In this document: in pieces, positions 16,848 through 24,578 of the stretch
Layout of the letters: every line of letters begins with the position of its first letter
Position numbering within the stretch: the stretch's first letter is position 1
DNA from: Halobacterium wangiae
Lineage (GTDB): Archaea; Halobacteriota; Halobacteria; Halobacteriales; Halobacteriaceae
Assembly: GCF_021249345.1 (NCBI RefSeq)
Contig: NZ_CP089588.1
Span: 2,294,001 to 2,358,000, forward strand
Direction: 5' to 3'
DNA length: 64,000 bases
Translations under genes and position numbers: made by a program
The notes under the pieces: model-generated
The model's database searches: none
The model's input: the letters and a program-made list of their open reading frames with translations, nothing else
Told to the model about the DNA's origin: nothing

Positions 16848-17324
16848 ATGCAGGACGCGGACGTCGAGTCGCTCCGCACGGTCGCGGACTACCAGTTCGC
16901 CGCGGGAGCCGGTACCGCGCTGTTCCCCGAGGACGGCCACCTCGAAGTACGGCGCTCGAGCACCGGCCGTCCACAGCAGGTCGCTCGCGGTGACGGCGGG
17001 CGACTCGTCTCGGTCGGCCTCGACGGCCGGTTCACGCTCGGTACCGCCGGCGGCCAGCGCCTCGTCGACGCACTCCCTCACCCGGTCGCTCGCGTCGTCG
17101 TCGGCGACGACAGCGAGCCGTTCGTCCGGGAGGGGAAGAACGTGTTCGCGAAGTTCGTCCAGGCGGTCGACCCGGCGGTTCGGGCCGACGACGAGGTCGC
17201 GGTCGTCCACGAGTCGGGCGCCCTCCTGGCGGTCGGTCGGGCAGAACTCGACGCGCAGTCGATGCTGGACTTTGAGACGGGGATGGCCGTGATGGTGCGC
17301 TCCGGAGTCGACCCGGAGCAGTGA
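16848..17324 (+). CDS. PUA-domain protein, probably RNA binding
   Basis: In this 158-residue protein the C-terminal half looks like a PUA domain: PVARVVVGDDSEPFVREGKN, then VFAKFVQAVDPAVRADDEVA, then GALLAVGRAELDAQSMLDF. PUA domains bind structured RNA in pseudouridine synthases and archaeosine transglycosylases. The N-terminal half (QFAAGAGTALFPEDGHLEVR) resembles the DUF1947 or archaeosine-enzyme pre-PUA region, but no catalytic domain is present. A TATA-like box at 16818-16825 lies about 27 nt upstream. The next genes, nac and a tRNA methyltransferase, fit a translation or RNA-modification neighbourhood. Confidence 0.8.
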   Translation: MQDADVESLRTVADYQFAAGAGTALFPEDGHLEVRRSSTGRPQQVARGDGGRLVSVGLDGRFTLGTAGGQRLVDALPHPVARVVVGDDSEPFVREGKNVFAKFVQAVDPAVRADDEVAVVHESGALLAVGRAELDAQSMLDFETGMAVMVRSGVDPEQ

Positions 17325-17417
17325 ACAGCTGGCCGTAGCAGGTTGGGCCCGGCGAGACGACGCCAGACCGGCGAGCGGTTCGCCATTCTTTTCTTCCCGC
17401 GACGCGACCGTCCGCGT

Positions 17418-17795
17418 ATGTTTGGTGGAGGCGGCATGAACCCACGGAAGATGAAACAGATGATGGAACAGATGGGCATCGACGTCGACGAGATCGACGC
17501 CACCGAGGTGGTCATCAAGCGTGCGGACGGCAACGAGATCGTGTTCTCGGACCCCGACGTGACGAAGATGGACGCCCGCGGTCAGGAGACCTACCAGATC
17601 ATCGGCGAACCCAGCGAGCGGGAGGGTGCGGCCGAGGTCGAGTCCGGTGACGACGGCGGGGCGGCCGACGAAGCGATCCCGCAGGGCGACGTCGACATCG
17701 TCGCCCAGCGCACGGGCGCCAGCGAGGACGAGGCCCGGGAGGCACTGGAGGCCACCGACGGCGACCTCGCGGCGGCCATCGACCAGCTGGAGTGA
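17418..17795 (+). CDS. nac: Nascent polypeptide-associated complex protein
   Basis: Archaeal NAC is a ribosome-bound homodimeric chaperone. The 125 residues have a Met/Lys-rich ribosome-contact segment (MNPRKMKQMMEQMGID), the NAC beta-barrel (ATEVVIKRADGNEIVF...YQIIGE), an acidic linker and a C-terminal UBA domain (DIVAQRTGASEDEAREALEA, about residues 83-125). The ATG at 17418 (MFGGGGMNPRK) is preferred over the open frame from 17343, with a T-rich box about 30 nt upstream. The stop overlaps the GTG of trmI in a GTGA, so the two genes are coupled. Confidence 0.95.
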   Translation: MFGGGGMNPRKMKQMMEQMGIDVDEIDATEVVIKRADGNEIVFSDPDVTKMDARGQETYQIIGEPSEREGAAEVESGDDGGAADEAIPQGDVDIVAQRTGASEDEAREALEATDGDLAAAIDQLE

Positions 17796-18511
17796 TTCTG
17801 CTCGTCCGCGGCGACCGGGAGTTCCTCGTGGCGCCGGGCGAAGAGCTGCACACCGACCTCGGCGTCGTCGAGGTGCCAGCCGACCCGACGTCCGGCGACA
17901 CCGTCGAGTCCCACCTGGGCGAGCCGTTCACGGTCCGGAAGCTGCGCGGCCCGGACCTGTTCAACCACCTGGAGCGAACGGGTGCGCCGATGATGCCCAA
18001 GGACATCGGGCTGGTCGTCGGCCACACCGGCGCCGCCGCCGGGGACCGCGTGCTCGACGCCGGCACGGGAACGGGTGTGCTCGCTGCGTACCTCGGCCGC
18101 CTCGGCGCGGACGTCCTGACCTTCGAGCGGGACGCCGAGTTCGCCGACGTCGCTCGCGAGAACATGGAGCTCGCGGAGGTCGCGGACACGGTCGAGGTAC
18201 GGACCGGTGACGTCACCGAACACCTCGAGGACCTCTCCGGGTTCGACCTCCTCACCCTCGACACGCAGAACGCGCCCGAGGTCGTGGCGAACGCTCCCGA
18301 CATGCTCGTCTCGGGCGGCTACGTCGCCGTCTACTCGCCGTTCGTCGAGAACGCCCGCGAGACGGAACTGACTGCGCGGGAGGTCGGCCTTGCGGACGTC
18401 GAGACGGTCGAGACGATCCAGCGCCGGCTGGACATCGACGACCGCGGCTCCCGGCCCTCGACGGCCGGCGTGGGCCACACCGGCTACCTGCTGTTCGCGC
18501 GCAAGCCCTGA
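17792..18511 (+). CDS. trmI: tRNA (adenine-57/58-N1)-methyltransferase
   Basis: This 239-residue SAM enzyme has an N-terminal small domain (LVRGDREFLVAPGEELHTDLG...) followed by a Rossmann methyltransferase: AGDRVLDAGTGTGVLAAYLG (SAM loop), TFERDAEFADVARENM (acidic residue for the ribose) and DLLTLDTQNAPEVV (catalytic region). In archaea TrmI makes m1A57/m1I57 and m1A58 in the T-loop of tRNA. The GTG start at 17792 lies within the nac stop codon (4-nt overlap). The pairing with nac suggests joint expression with the translation apparatus. Confidence 0.9.
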   Translation: MILLVRGDREFLVAPGEELHTDLGVVEVPADPTSGDTVESHLGEPFTVRKLRGPDLFNHLERTGAPMMPKDIGLVVGHTGAAAGDRVLDAGTGTGVLAAYLGRLGADVLTFERDAEFADVARENMELAEVADTVEVRTGDVTEHLEDLSGFDLLTLDTQNAPEVVANAPDMLVSGGYVAVYSPFVENARETELTAREVGLADVETVETIQRRLDIDDRGSRPSTAGVGHTGYLLFARKP

Positions 18512-18630
18512 GCTGTCCGGCGACTCTCCTCCGGGGCGGCTCGCCGCCTCGCCGCATCCACCGCCCCCACTCCTCCTCAGTACATGGCCGTCGCTGGTCG
18601 CGTTCTGGTAGATAAAGATTCGCGGGCGGC

Positions 18631-18945
18631 CTAGTTGTCGTCCTCGCGCCAGCGGTGCTCGCACTCCGTACAGATGAAGAATCGCGTCTCGGACTCGTCC
18701 GCCGAGCGGATCTGCTGCATGTACCAGTGTGCCTCGTCGTTCTCGCAGTTCGGGCAGACGACCGTCGTCTTCGGCAGGCCCTTGTCCTGGGCGTCGCTGA
18801 CGTCGACGATCTCGGTCTCCTCCTGCCCCTCGGTGACGACGTAGGACGCGTCCGGGTCCTTCGGCTGCTTGCTCCCACAGCTCCCACAGACCCAGAGCCC
18901 GTCCTCGGCTTTCATCATCGAGCCGCACTCGTCGCAGAATTCCAT
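18631..18945 (-). CDS. tfs: Transcription factor S (archaeal TFIIS-like cleavage factor)
   Basis: This 104-residue protein has two zinc ribbons: C4, C7, C20, C23 at the N-terminus (like Rpb9) and C64, C67, C92, C95 at the C-terminus. The C-terminal ribbon carries the Asp83-Glu84 pair in RSADESETRFF that reaches into the RNA polymerase active site and stimulates transcript cleavage in stalled complexes. Length and motif order match archaeal TFS. It is convergent with trmI, with a 119-nt spacer. Confidence 0.95.
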   Translation of the reverse strand: MEFCDECGSMMKAEDGLWVCGSCGSKQPKDPDASYVVTEGQEETEIVDVSDAQDKGLPKTTVVCPNCENDEAHWYMQQIRSADESETRFFICTECEHRWREDDN

Positions 18946-18983
18946 GCCCGTCGTTTCTCGTCGCCGCAGTTAAGCGCCGTGTT

Positions 18984-19241
18984 TCACCCTTCGCCCTCCG
19001 ACTGCCCGGGTTCGCCGACGGCTTCCGTCGGGAGGTTGTTGTAGATCTCGGACTCGAGGTCGTCGCGACTCACGAACACGTCCTCCTGGGACCGCTCGAG
19101 GACGTCGACGAACGGTTCCTCGCCGTCCGCGTAGCGTAACACGACGTCCTCGAACGTGGCCTGGGCGTCCTCGTGGGACGCGGGGTACGAGAGCGCCTCG
19201 AGCTCGGCGGACAGGTGGTTGAGTTTGACCTCGCGTGCCAT
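18984..19241 (-). CDS. Small acidic haloarchaeal protein (DUF5789-like)
   Basis: This 85-residue acidic protein (MAREVKLNHLSAELEALSYP...) has the pattern strand, helix, helix (EDAQATFEDVVLRYADGEE), a segment with VLERSQEDVFVSRDDLESEI, then NNLPTEAVGEPGQSEGEG. It resembles the haloarchaeal DUF5789 family by memory only. No catalytic residues are evident. The ATG at 19241 is the first that gives a protein-like sequence; the longer open frame to 19628 overlaps the MFS gene. It lies 38 nt downstream of the tfs start on the same strand. Confidence 0.7.
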   Translation of the reverse strand: MAREVKLNHLSAELEALSYPASHEDAQATFEDVVLRYADGEEPFVDVLERSQEDVFVSRDDLESEIYNNLPTEAVGEPGQSEGEG

Positions 19242-19335
19242 GTCGTGTGGTACCACTCCGACACCCCTAACTGTTTCCCGGCCAACGTGGCCGAACCCCG
19301 AACGGTAAACCGGGGTGGCGACGTAGGCCCTGCCG

Positions 19336-20601
19336 ATGGCGCTGTTCGACACGGACCGACGCGTGCTGGTACTGGCGCTGGCGCGGATGGCCGACGCCGT
19401 GGGCAACTCCTTCCTCATCGTCGTGCTCCCCGCGTACATCGGCGCACACGGCCGCGTCGCGGTCGACCAGTACACCGGACAGCTCGCCGTCCTCGGCGTC
19501 GACCTGCTGGTCGTCACGCCGTCCCTGCTCGTCGGTGTCGTGCTCTCGGCGTTCGGCTTCCTCAACAGCTTCCTCCAGCCGTTCACGGGGCGCGCGTCGG
19601 ACCGCGCGGGCAAACGCAAGGTGTTCATCCTCGCCGGTCTGGCGCTCCTCGGTGTCGCCTCCGGGAGCTACGCACTGGTCTCGGACTACCGGCTCGTGAT
19701 CGTGTTGCGCGCGCTGCAGGGCATCGGTGCCGCACTCACCATCCCCGCCACGGTCGCGCTCGTGAACGAACTCGCGACGACCGACACCCGGGGCAACAAC
19801 TTCGGCGTGTTCAACACGTTCCGCCTCATCGGCTTCGGCTTCGGTCCCGTGGTCGCCGGGTTCGTGCTCACGCGGTACGGCTTCGACGCCGCGTTCGGGG
19901 TCGCCGTCGTCGGCGCGTTCCTCAGCTTCCTGCTCGTCAGCTTCCTCGTCTCCGACGTCGAGGAGACCCGGGCGAAGGCGGGCGAGGACCTCTCGATAGC
20001 GGTCCGCGGCGACAGCGGCCTGCTCGACCCCGTGTTCGCGCTCGGCGTCGCCACCGTCTGCATGGGGATCACCATCTCGCTGTTCGCCACGCTCGAACCG
20101 ATCATCAACGAGCGACTCGGCCAGGACAACGTGCTGTTCGGCCTGGAGTTCGGGACGGTCGTCATCGCCAACGTCCTGTTCCAGGTGCCGATCGGCCGCG
20201 CGAGCGACCGGTACGGTCGCCGCCCGTTCCTCGTCGGTGGGTTCCTCCTCCTCATTCCCGCGACGCTCGCCCAGGGGTACGCGCTCACGCCCGCGACGAT
20301 GATCGTCTCGCGGTTCCTGCAGGGCGTCGCGGTCGCAGCGGTGTTCGCGCCGTCGCTCGCGGTCGCCGGTGACCTCGCGAGGGAGGGCGAGTCCGGGACG
20401 ACGCTGTCCATCCTCACGATGGGGTTCGGCCTCGGCACCGCGATCGGGCCGCTGGCGTCGGGCTACCTGGTGCGCTTCGGCTTCGTCACGCCGTTCGCGG
20501 TCGGCGCCGTACTCGCGGCCGCCGCGCTGGTCGTCGTCTACTCGCAGGTCCAGGAGACCCTCGTCGACCCGCAGCCGATCCGCGCGGTTCCCGGCGACTG
20601 A
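19336..20601 (+). CDS. Major facilitator superfamily transporter
   Basis: This 421-residue membrane protein has about 12 hydrophobic segments. The MFS loop motif between helices 2 and 3 is present as GRASDRAGKRKVF (about residues 80-92) and again in the second half as GRASDRYGRRPF, showing the two-fold repeat. VLRALQGIGAAL fits helix 4 with its Arg. Substrate is unknown; drug- or metabolite-efflux is the common role for this subgroup. A TATA-like ggtaaacc lies about 29 nt upstream of the ATG. Confidence 0.88.
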   Translation: MALFDTDRRVLVLALARMADAVGNSFLIVVLPAYIGAHGRVAVDQYTGQLAVLGVDLLVVTPSLLVGVVLSAFGFLNSFLQPFTGRASDRAGKRKVFILAGLALLGVASGSYALVSDYRLVIVLRALQGIGAALTIPATVALVNELATTDTRGNNFGVFNTFRLIGFGFGPVVAGFVLTRYGFDAAFGVAVVGAFLSFLLVSFLVSDVEETRAKAGEDLSIAVRGDSGLLDPVFALGVATVCMGITISLFATLEPIINERLGQDNVLFGLEFGTVVIANVLFQVPIGRASDRYGRRPFLVGGFLLLIPATLAQGYALTPATMIVSRFLQGVAVAAVFAPSLAVAGDLAREGESGTTLSILTMGFGLGTAIGPLASGYLVRFGFVTPFAVGAVLAAAALVVVYSQVQETLVDPQPIRAVPGD

Positions 20602-20607
20602 ACTGTC

Positions 20608-21378
20608 CTACTCGAACTTTGGGTCGCGGTCCTCGAGGAACGCCGCCATCCCCTCGCGCTGGTCGTGGCTGCCGAACAGCCCCGCCCAGGTGCGACGCTC
20701 GAAGTCGAGACCCGCTTCCAGCGTCGTCTCGTGGCTCTGGTTGATCGCCTCTTTGGCGGCCTGGAGCGCGGTCGCGGGCTGTGCGGCGAGTTCGGCCGCG
20801 AGTTCGTCGACGTACTCGCGGAGTTCGTCGTGGGCGAGTACCTCGCCGACGAGTCCCTCCTCGTGTGCGTCCGTGGCGTCGAGGCGGTCGCCGAAGTAGA
20901 CGAGTCGACGCGCCGTCTCGTCGTCGACGAGTCGCGGGAGCCGCTGGGTGGCGCCCCAGCCCGGGATGATGCCGAGGTCGATCTCGGTCTGGCCGAGCAC
21001 CGCGCGCTCGGAGGCCACGCGGAGGTCGCAGGCGAGCGCGAGTTCCATCCCGCCGCCGAACGCGTAGCCGTTGATGCAGGCGATGGCGGGCGCCGGGAAC
21101 GACTCGATGGCGTTCGCCACTGAGTGACCGAGGTCGGCGTACTCCTCGGCCTCCTGGACGTCCATCTCGGCCATGTAGGAGATGTCCGCGCCCGCGACGA
21201 ACGCCTTCTCGCCGGCGCCGGTGAGCACGAGCGCTCGGGCGTCGGCGTCTTCGGCTTCCTCGATGGCGTCGTCGAGTGCCTCCAGCGTCTCCACGTTCAG
21301 CGCGTTGAGGCTGTCCGGTCGGTCCACGGTGACGGTCGCGACGTCGTCTTCGACGTCCAGTTGGACGGTGTCTGCCAT
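20608..21378 (-). CDS. Enoyl-CoA hydratase/isomerase family protein
   Basis: This 256-residue crotonase-fold enzyme probably adds water to 2-enoyl-CoA. The oxyanion-hole blocks are ALVLTGAGEKAFVAGADISYM and INGYAFGGGMELALACDLR. GQTEIDLGIIPGWGATQRLPRLVD carries the two Glu residues used by hydratases. The ATG at 21378 (MADTVQLDVEDDVATV) is chosen because a TATA-like cataatc on the plus strand (21404-21410) lies about 27 nt upstream; the frame is open further but not protein-like. Its stop is 6 nt from the MFS stop. Confidence 0.9.
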   Translation of the reverse strand: MADTVQLDVEDDVATVTVDRPDSLNALNVETLEALDDAIEEAEDADARALVLTGAGEKAFVAGADISYMAEMDVQEAEEYADLGHSVANAIESFPAPAIACINGYAFGGGMELALACDLRVASERAVLGQTEIDLGIIPGWGATQRLPRLVDDETARRLVYFGDRLDATDAHEEGLVGEVLAHDELREYVDELAAELAAQPATALQAAKEAINQSHETTLEAGLDFERRTWAGLFGSHDQREGMAAFLEDRDPKFE

Positions 21379-21697
21379 GTTCACAGCGACGGCGAGAACC
21401 GACATAATCTCCGGGGGTACGGAGCGGCGGCTGTTCGGATATCGACCGTTGGTTGCCGGTAGCGAGTGGGGCAGGCGACACCCTGGTGGATTGAAAGGGC
21501 GAGGTGCTGTCGGCGACGTCCGACGAAGCAAGCACCGCAGCGAACGAAGTGAGCGAGGAGCACAGCAAGGCGCACGAGCCGACAGCGCCGAGGGCTTTCA
21601 GTTGGTGCCGTCACTCGATACTACTGCGCGACGTCCGTCTCTACGTACTCCCCGCCTCTTCGCAAGCCCGAAATACCACGCGGGTGAACTGACTCCC
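21379..21697. other. Divergent intergenic region holding two promoters
   Basis: About 320 nt lie between the enoyl-CoA hydratase gene (minus) and the winged-helix gene (plus). TATA-like boxes sit at 21401-21410 for the hydratase and 21668-21676 (gaaatacca) for the plus-strand gene. The middle contains a GC-rich stretch with gcgaacgaagtgagcgagg (about 21539-21557), a motif type common in haloarchaeal spacers. No gene is supported. Confidence 0.5.
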
Positions 21698-22189
21698 ATG
21701 ACCCTCTCCGAGGAGGACCGCGAGCGGCTGGCGGACATCGTGGAACTCCAGCCCACGAAGAACGGGGACCTGCAGGACCGCTGGGGGATGGAGAGCGGCA
21801 GCGACGTCCACCAGTACCTCGAAGGCGAACTGCGAGACTACTACTACCGCGACGAGAACAGCCTGATCCGAGCGACCGCGGAGGCCGCCACGCTCGTCGG
21901 CGCGGAACCGGAGGACGGCGAGGCGCCGGCCGTCCACATGTCCGAGAACGAGCGTCGCGTGTTCGCGGTCATCGCGGGGCCCGACGAGCGCGCGGAGAGC
22001 GTCGTCTCCGTGCTCCACTCGGTCCGCGACGAGTTCGACGCGCCGGAGACCGAGGCCGCCGACGTCCGCCGTGCGCTCCAGACGCTCAAGCGCAAGGGTA
22101 TCGTCGAAGTCGAGCACCGGACGGTCCCGACGTACAAGCTCGCCGTCCCCCGCGACGAAGTCAACGTCGAGGACGACGAGGACGACTGA
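21698..22189 (+). CDS. Predicted winged-helix protein (DUF5797-like)
   Basis: This 163-residue acidic protein begins MTLSEEDRERLADIVELQPT. The first half (KNGDLQDRWGMESGSDVHQY...) and the second half (VFAVIAGPDERAESVVSVLH..., AADVRRALQTLKRKGIVEVE) both look like helix-turn-helix or winged-helix units, ending in a wing (HRTVPTYKLAV). A DNA-binding role is inferred. The ATG at 21698 is preferred because of a TATA-like box about 26 nt upstream. The family name is from memory and should be treated as tentative. Confidence 0.72.
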   Translation: MTLSEEDRERLADIVELQPTKNGDLQDRWGMESGSDVHQYLEGELRDYYYRDENSLIRATAEAATLVGAEPEDGEAPAVHMSENERRVFAVIAGPDERAESVVSVLHSVRDEFDAPETEAADVRRALQTLKRKGIVEVEHRTVPTYKLAVPRDEVNVEDDEDD

Positions 22190-22234
22190 CGCCGGAGCAG
22201 AGTAGAGCGCCGAAACGACTACCGCCGACGCTGC

Positions 22235-23251
22235 TCACCGCTGGCGCTGTCTCCGTTCTTCGAGCACGTCACGGATTCCCGAGCCGGGGCCGCCCTTCAG
22301 CGGCCACCCCTGCTGTCGCCACGCGGGCGGTTCGGGCTCGTACTCCCGGCACGACCCGGAGCACTCCGCGGCGGTCTGCTCGCGGTCCTTCGCGCCGCAG
22401 TACGGGACGTAACCGTGCTCGGCGCGTTTCACGGCGAAGTGCCGGCAGTCCGGGCGCATTGTGTCGAGGTACGACCGCCAGCCGCGCTCGTAGGCCCGCT
22501 CGGCGATCTCGAGGCGTTTCTCGGCCTTCCACTCGGCGTCGACGTACTCGAAGGTCGCCGCGGACTGGTCGAACTCGCCGCCACTCGGGCGCTCGGTGAT
22601 GCGGGTGCCCGCGCCGTCCGTGTCGAGCGAGCGCGGGTGCCACTCGACTGACGCCTCGCCGCCGTCGAAGACGAGGATGCCCGCCTCGACGGGCATCTCC
22701 TGGAGGAGCGCGCGCTCGACGCGCTCTCCGTCGCTCTGCGTCGCCAGCCACACCTCGTCGGCCAGCGACAGCGCCACGTCGCGCTCCAGTTGGTCGGCCA
22801 GGGCGTCCGCCGCCGACGCGTCTAGGTCGGGTTTGTTCTCCACGGCGACGATGCGCTCCACCCAGTCGGGGTAGGCCCACTTCCGCCGGAGCTCTATCCT
22901 GTTCCCGTTCTTCCTGGTCTCGACGACGCCGCGGTCGCCCGCCCGGTGGACGGCCTCGCGGACGTACCGCCACGGGTAGCCCGGGTAGGGGAGCACGTCC
23001 CGGTAGAACTGCCAGTCTGCGGGCGCGTTCCGGACGACGTGGAGGAGGTCGGAGTCGAGTCGCTTCGTCCCGAAGTTCGCGCGTGCAGCCAGCGCCTCGG
23101 GGGCTACCTCGACGACGACGGTGTCCCAGCGGCGGTCGCGGGTGCCCAGCTGGCGCGCGACGAGCGACGGCCGCCCCGCTCCCTCGGGGTGCCAGTGCCG
23201 TTCCGCCCACGCACAGACGCGGAGCTCGAACGCGAACTCGGAGTCGGCCAC
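22235..23251 (-). CDS. Putative PD-(D/E)XK nuclease-like protein with C-terminal four-Cys cluster (DUF5787-like)
   Basis: This is a 338-residue protein from the GTG at 23251 (VADSEFAFELRVCAWAE). The segment YPDWVERIVAVENKPDLD (PD at about 128-129, ENK at about 138-140) followed by a helix with ADQLERDVALSLADEVWLAT has the order of a PD-(D/E)XK nuclease core. Four cysteines near the end (about 269, 285, 297 and 301; spacing 15, 11 and 3) could bind zinc or an iron-sulfur cluster. I recognise the family only as an uncharacterised haloarchaeal one, so the nuclease reading is inference. The start is uncertain; the frame is open to 23329. Confidence 0.68.
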   Translation of the reverse strand: MADSEFAFELRVCAWAERHWHPEGAGRPSLVARQLGTRDRRWDTVVVEVAPEALAARANFGTKRLDSDLLHVVRNAPADWQFYRDVLPYPGYPWRYVREAVHRAGDRGVVETRKNGNRIELRRKWAYPDWVERIVAVENKPDLDASAADALADQLERDVALSLADEVWLATQSDGERVERALLQEMPVEAGILVFDGGEASVEWHPRSLDTDGAGTRITERPSGGEFDQSAATFEYVDAEWKAEKRLEIAERAYERGWRSYLDTMRPDCRHFAVKRAEHGYVPYCGAKDREQTAAECSGSCREYEPEPPAWRQQGWPLKGGPGSGIRDVLEERRQRQR

Positions 23252-23359
23252 GAACGGAGGAGCGCGAGCGAGCAACCTACCTCTTTCGCCGTCCACCGGC
23301 AGTGCTTCGACAGCGCGACCGCTCGACACACGCGAACCTGTCGGGGTGGGAACCCCCGG

Positions 23360-23788
23360 TCAGGCCTCGACTTTCTCGTCGAGGAAGTCGTGTGCGTCCC
23401 GGAGGATGTCCCGGGGGCCGTCCTGTGTAATTGTGTTGATGGCCTGGTCGTAGTCGCGCCACTGCAGGTCCGAGTGTTCGCTCGACAGTTCCGCGTTCGC
23501 CTCGAAGGACTTCGCGATGAACAGGTGGACCGTCTTGTGGATGCGTTTGCCGTTGGCCTCGAACACATAGTCGTAGTCGTCACGGAACCCGTCGACGAGG
23601 CGGAAATCCTCGATGCCGGCTTCCTCCTGTACCTCTCGTATCGCCGTCTGCTGGAGCTCTTCGTCCCCCTCCACGCCGCCCTTCGGGAACTCCCAGTCCC
23701 CGGGCCGGCTCTTCAGGAGGAGGTATTCGCGCCGGTCCCGCGTGTCGCGGAACAGGATCGCTCCGGCGCTGGTCGCTTCGACCGTCAT
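23360..23788 (-). CDS. Nudix hydrolase, diadenosine tetraphosphatase type
   Basis: This 142-residue protein has a complete Nudix box: the segment from GGVEGDEELQQTAIREV to QEEAGI (about residues 37-59) contains the GX5EX7REUXEEXGU residues that bind magnesium. SAGAILFRDTRDRREYLLLK and GDWEFPKGGVE are typical of the MutT/Ap4A hydrolase group, which cleaves dinucleoside tetraphosphates or other nucleoside diphosphate compounds. TVHLFIAKSFEANAELSSEH fits the same group. It lies about 110 nt downstream of the start of the nuclease-like gene's neighbour spacer, on the same strand. Confidence 0.88.
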   Translation of the reverse strand: MTVEATSAGAILFRDTRDRREYLLLKSRPGDWEFPKGGVEGDEELQQTAIREVQEEAGIEDFRLVDGFRDDYDYVFEANGKRIHKTVHLFIAKSFEANAELSSEHSDLQWRDYDQAINTITQDGPRDILRDAHDFLDEKVEA

Positions 23789-23910
23789 TGAGAGGACATA
23801 TACAGCCGCCGGTTAAGAGAATGTCGGACCGTCCGGCCCAGAAACAGCCCGGGCGGCCAAACGCACGCTTTTTCACGGTGGACCGTCTCACTCTGTAGCA
23901 GTACCCAGCC

Positions 23911-24243
23911 ATGACCTTCGTCACGAAACTATCCCTGAAGAGCGGGGACCGTGCGGCCCTCGACGGCGTCGTCTCCGACATCAAGGAGACCTGCCGTCGG
24001 AAGGGCGCCCAGATGAAAGGCCCGCACTCCGACGCGCCGGGCAAACTCACCGTCCCGCTGTACGCCCGACTCGACGGTGACGGCGACGAGTCGGCTGGTC
24101 GCTGGACGTACACCGTCTACCGCCGACGCATCGAACTGTACGGCCACGACGACCTGGCGCGGTCCATCATGGAACGGTCGTTCCCGGACAGCGTCCACGT
24201 GGAAGCGGAACTCGAACAGCAGAAGCCGATGGGATCCGCGTAA
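23911..24243 (+). CDS. Ribosomal protein uS10 paralogue
   Basis: This 110-residue protein has the uS10 fold signature: KLSLKSGDRAALDGVVSDIK, CRRKGAQMKGPHSDAPGKLT, TYTVYRRRIELYGHDDLARS and SIMERSFPDSVHVEAELE. The central GP...LP-like loop and RRRIEL segment match S10, but the gene is not in the elongation-factor operon where the main S10 gene normally sits. An acidic insertion DGDGDESAGRW (about 52-62) is unusual. A T-rich box at about 23866-23872 lies 40 nt upstream, so a short leader is possible. It may be a second S10 or a free regulatory paralogue. Confidence 0.82.
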   Translation: MTFVTKLSLKSGDRAALDGVVSDIKETCRRKGAQMKGPHSDAPGKLTVPLYARLDGDGDESAGRWTYTVYRRRIELYGHDDLARSIMERSFPDSVHVEAELEQQKPMGSA

Positions 24244-24311
24244 CGCCGCTCTCGTACGCTCTCGAAGCTATCCTCCGACTCGCGCGCTCGAACGCCGAGC
24301 GGCGGGTGCGC

Positions 24312-24578
24312 TCAGAAGGCGCTCTCCCCGACCGTCTCGAGGTACTCCGCCTCGCCGACGTGCCTGTTCTCGTCGAACTCGGTCACGCGGAGCAGCACCC
24401 GCTTGTCCACCAGACTCACCGACTCGTCGGGCAGGTGGAGGACCGTGTCGCCGATGCGCGCGACGGGCGTCCCGTCCTTGTCGCCGGTGACGAACACCGA
24501 CAGTTCCTCACCGACGTCGAACGACGGTCGGTTCGTCCGGAACGTCAGGCCCTCCGTGAACTTCTTGAAGCGACTCAT
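24312..24578 (-). CDS. Small TRAM-like beta-barrel protein
   Basis: This 88-residue protein (MSRFKKFTEGLTFRTNRPSF...) shows a run of short strands: DVGEELSVFVTGDKDGTPVARIG, DTVLHLPDE, KRVLLRVTEFDENRHVGEA. The layout resembles TRAM/OB-type RNA-binding barrels (VGEEL...G.P.A.IGD), but no firm match can be claimed. It starts inside the stop codon of the NhaC antiporter gene (4-nt ATGA overlap), so the pair is co-transcribed. Confidence 0.68.
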   Translation of the reverse strand: MSRFKKFTEGLTFRTNRPSFDVGEELSVFVTGDKDGTPVARIGDTVLHLPDESVSLVDKRVLLRVTEFDENRHVGEAEYLETVGESAF

